From: Novosphingobium sp. UBA1948
GTDB taxonomy: Bacteria; Pseudomonadota; Alphaproteobacteria; Sphingomonadales; Sphingomonadaceae
Reading direction: 5' to 3'
Length of the DNA: 13,923 nt
NCBI GenBank assembly: GCA_002336765.1
Contig: DDES01000002.1
Span: 1-13,923 of the forward strand
Shown here: positions 13,457 to 13,923 of the stretch, in pieces
How the letters are laid out: each line of letters begins with the position of its first letter
Position numbering within the stretch: the first letter of the stretch is position 1
The notes under the pieces: model-generated
Told to the model about the DNA's origin: nothing
The model's database searches: none
What the model saw: the letters and a program-made list of their open reading frames with translations, nothing else
Position numbers and translations under genes: made by a program

Positions 13457-13923
13457 TTAGAAGCCCATATCGCCCATGCCACCACCCGGCATCGCGGGCA
13501 TAGCAGGCTTGTCATCAGCCTTTTCCACGATACCGGCCTCGGTGGTGATCAGCAGGCCAGCCACCGACGAAGCGTTCTGCAGAGCCGTGCGAACAACCTT
13601 GGTCGGGTCGATCACGCCAGCGGTCAGCAGGTCTTCATAGACGTCGGTCGCGGCGTTGAAGCCCAGCGTCTCGTCCGACTGGTCGAGCAGCTTGCCAGCC
13701 ACCAGCACGCCGTCGAAACCGGCGTTTTCGGCGATCTGCTTGATCGGCGCGGCAATCGCCTTGCGCACGATGTCGATGCCGCGGGTCTGGTCGTCATTGG
13801 CGCCCTTCAGGCCATCAAGAGCCTTGGTGGCATAGAGCAGCGCCGTGCCGCCGCCAGGGACGATGCCCTCTTCAACGGCAGCGCGGGTGGCGTGCAGGGC
13901 ATCGTCAACGCGATCCTTGCGCT
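13457..13923 (-). CDS. groL: Chaperonin GroEL, C-terminal part (partial)
   Basis: The last 154 residues and TAA stop of the 60-kDa chaperonin are visible; the 5' part lies beyond the right edge. KDRVDDALHATRAAVEEG and IVPGGGTAL are the conserved region with the ATP-site loop of the equatorial domain. LTAGVIDPTKVVRTALQNAS is the other diagnostic equatorial segment. The tail ends PGGGMGDMGF, a shortened version of the Gly-Gly-Met repeats that line the cavity floor. With GroES it folds proteins in the cytoplasm using ATP. groES is presumably upstream outside the window. A strong hairpin terminator stands about 26 bp past the stop. Confidence 0.97.
   Translation of the reverse strand, partial: RKDRVDDALHATRAAVEEGIVPGGGTALLYATKALDGLKGANDDQTRGIDIVRKAIAAPIKQIAENAGFDGVLVAGKLLDQSDETLGFNAATDVYEDLLTAGVIDPTKVVRTALQNASSVAGLLITTEAGIVEKADDKPAMPAMPGGGMGDMGF

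Overview
The window is about 13.9 kb of dense, GC-rich bacterial chromosome. Nearly all of it is coding, many stops and starts overlap, and GTG/TTG starts are used. The housekeeping proteins (PdxJ, AcpS, LepB, RuvX, LysA, ArgH, GroEL) and the argH-lptM-lysA-siroheme gene order point to an alphaproteobacterium, most likely a sphingomonad such as Novosphingobium. The order-level placement is my inference from protein character, not from a search. I see no tRNA or rRNA gene, CRISPR array, insertion sequence or prophage.

Layout. (1) Positions 1-4712, plus strand: an apparent operon of seven tightly packed genes. It holds the 3' end of pdxJ, then acpS, lepB, an AI-2E-type permease, a DUF3089 alpha/beta hydrolase, ruvX and a DUF2867 protein. 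(2) Positions 4701-6842, minus strand, convergent with block 1: an unusual three-gene unit. A 50-residue acidic peptide gene has its own AT-rich promoter region and a good Shine-Dalgarno site. Two longer genes follow it, and their products look like distant paralogues of each other: a beta-rich, cupin-like core followed by HEAT-like helices. This is the best candidate for an undescribed system in the window. (3) Positions 6842-10552, minus strand: argH, lptM-like lipoprotein, lysA and a short siroheme-synthesis dehydrogenase, packed as an operon for arginine, lysine and siroheme biosynthesis. (4) Positions 10530-11111, plus strand: a TlpA-like thioredoxin lipoprotein, divergent from argH, with the two 5' ends apparently overlapping. 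(5) Positions 11118-13262, minus strand: a secreted class A beta-lactamase-like serine hydrolase lacking the usual omega-loop glutamate, then a DUF393 (DCC1-like) thiol protein and an SDR oxidoreductase whose genes overlap. (6) Positions 13263-13456: the longest intergenic region, with a strong groL terminator and the likely promoter of the serine hydrolase. (7) Positions 13457-13923, minus strand: the 3' end of groL.

Most of the window is core metabolism and cell-envelope biogenesis. The parts that merit a second look are the peptide/cupin-like unit, the beta-lactamase-fold protein with a rearranged omega loop, and the unusual starts of the TlpA-like gene and the serine hydrolase gene.
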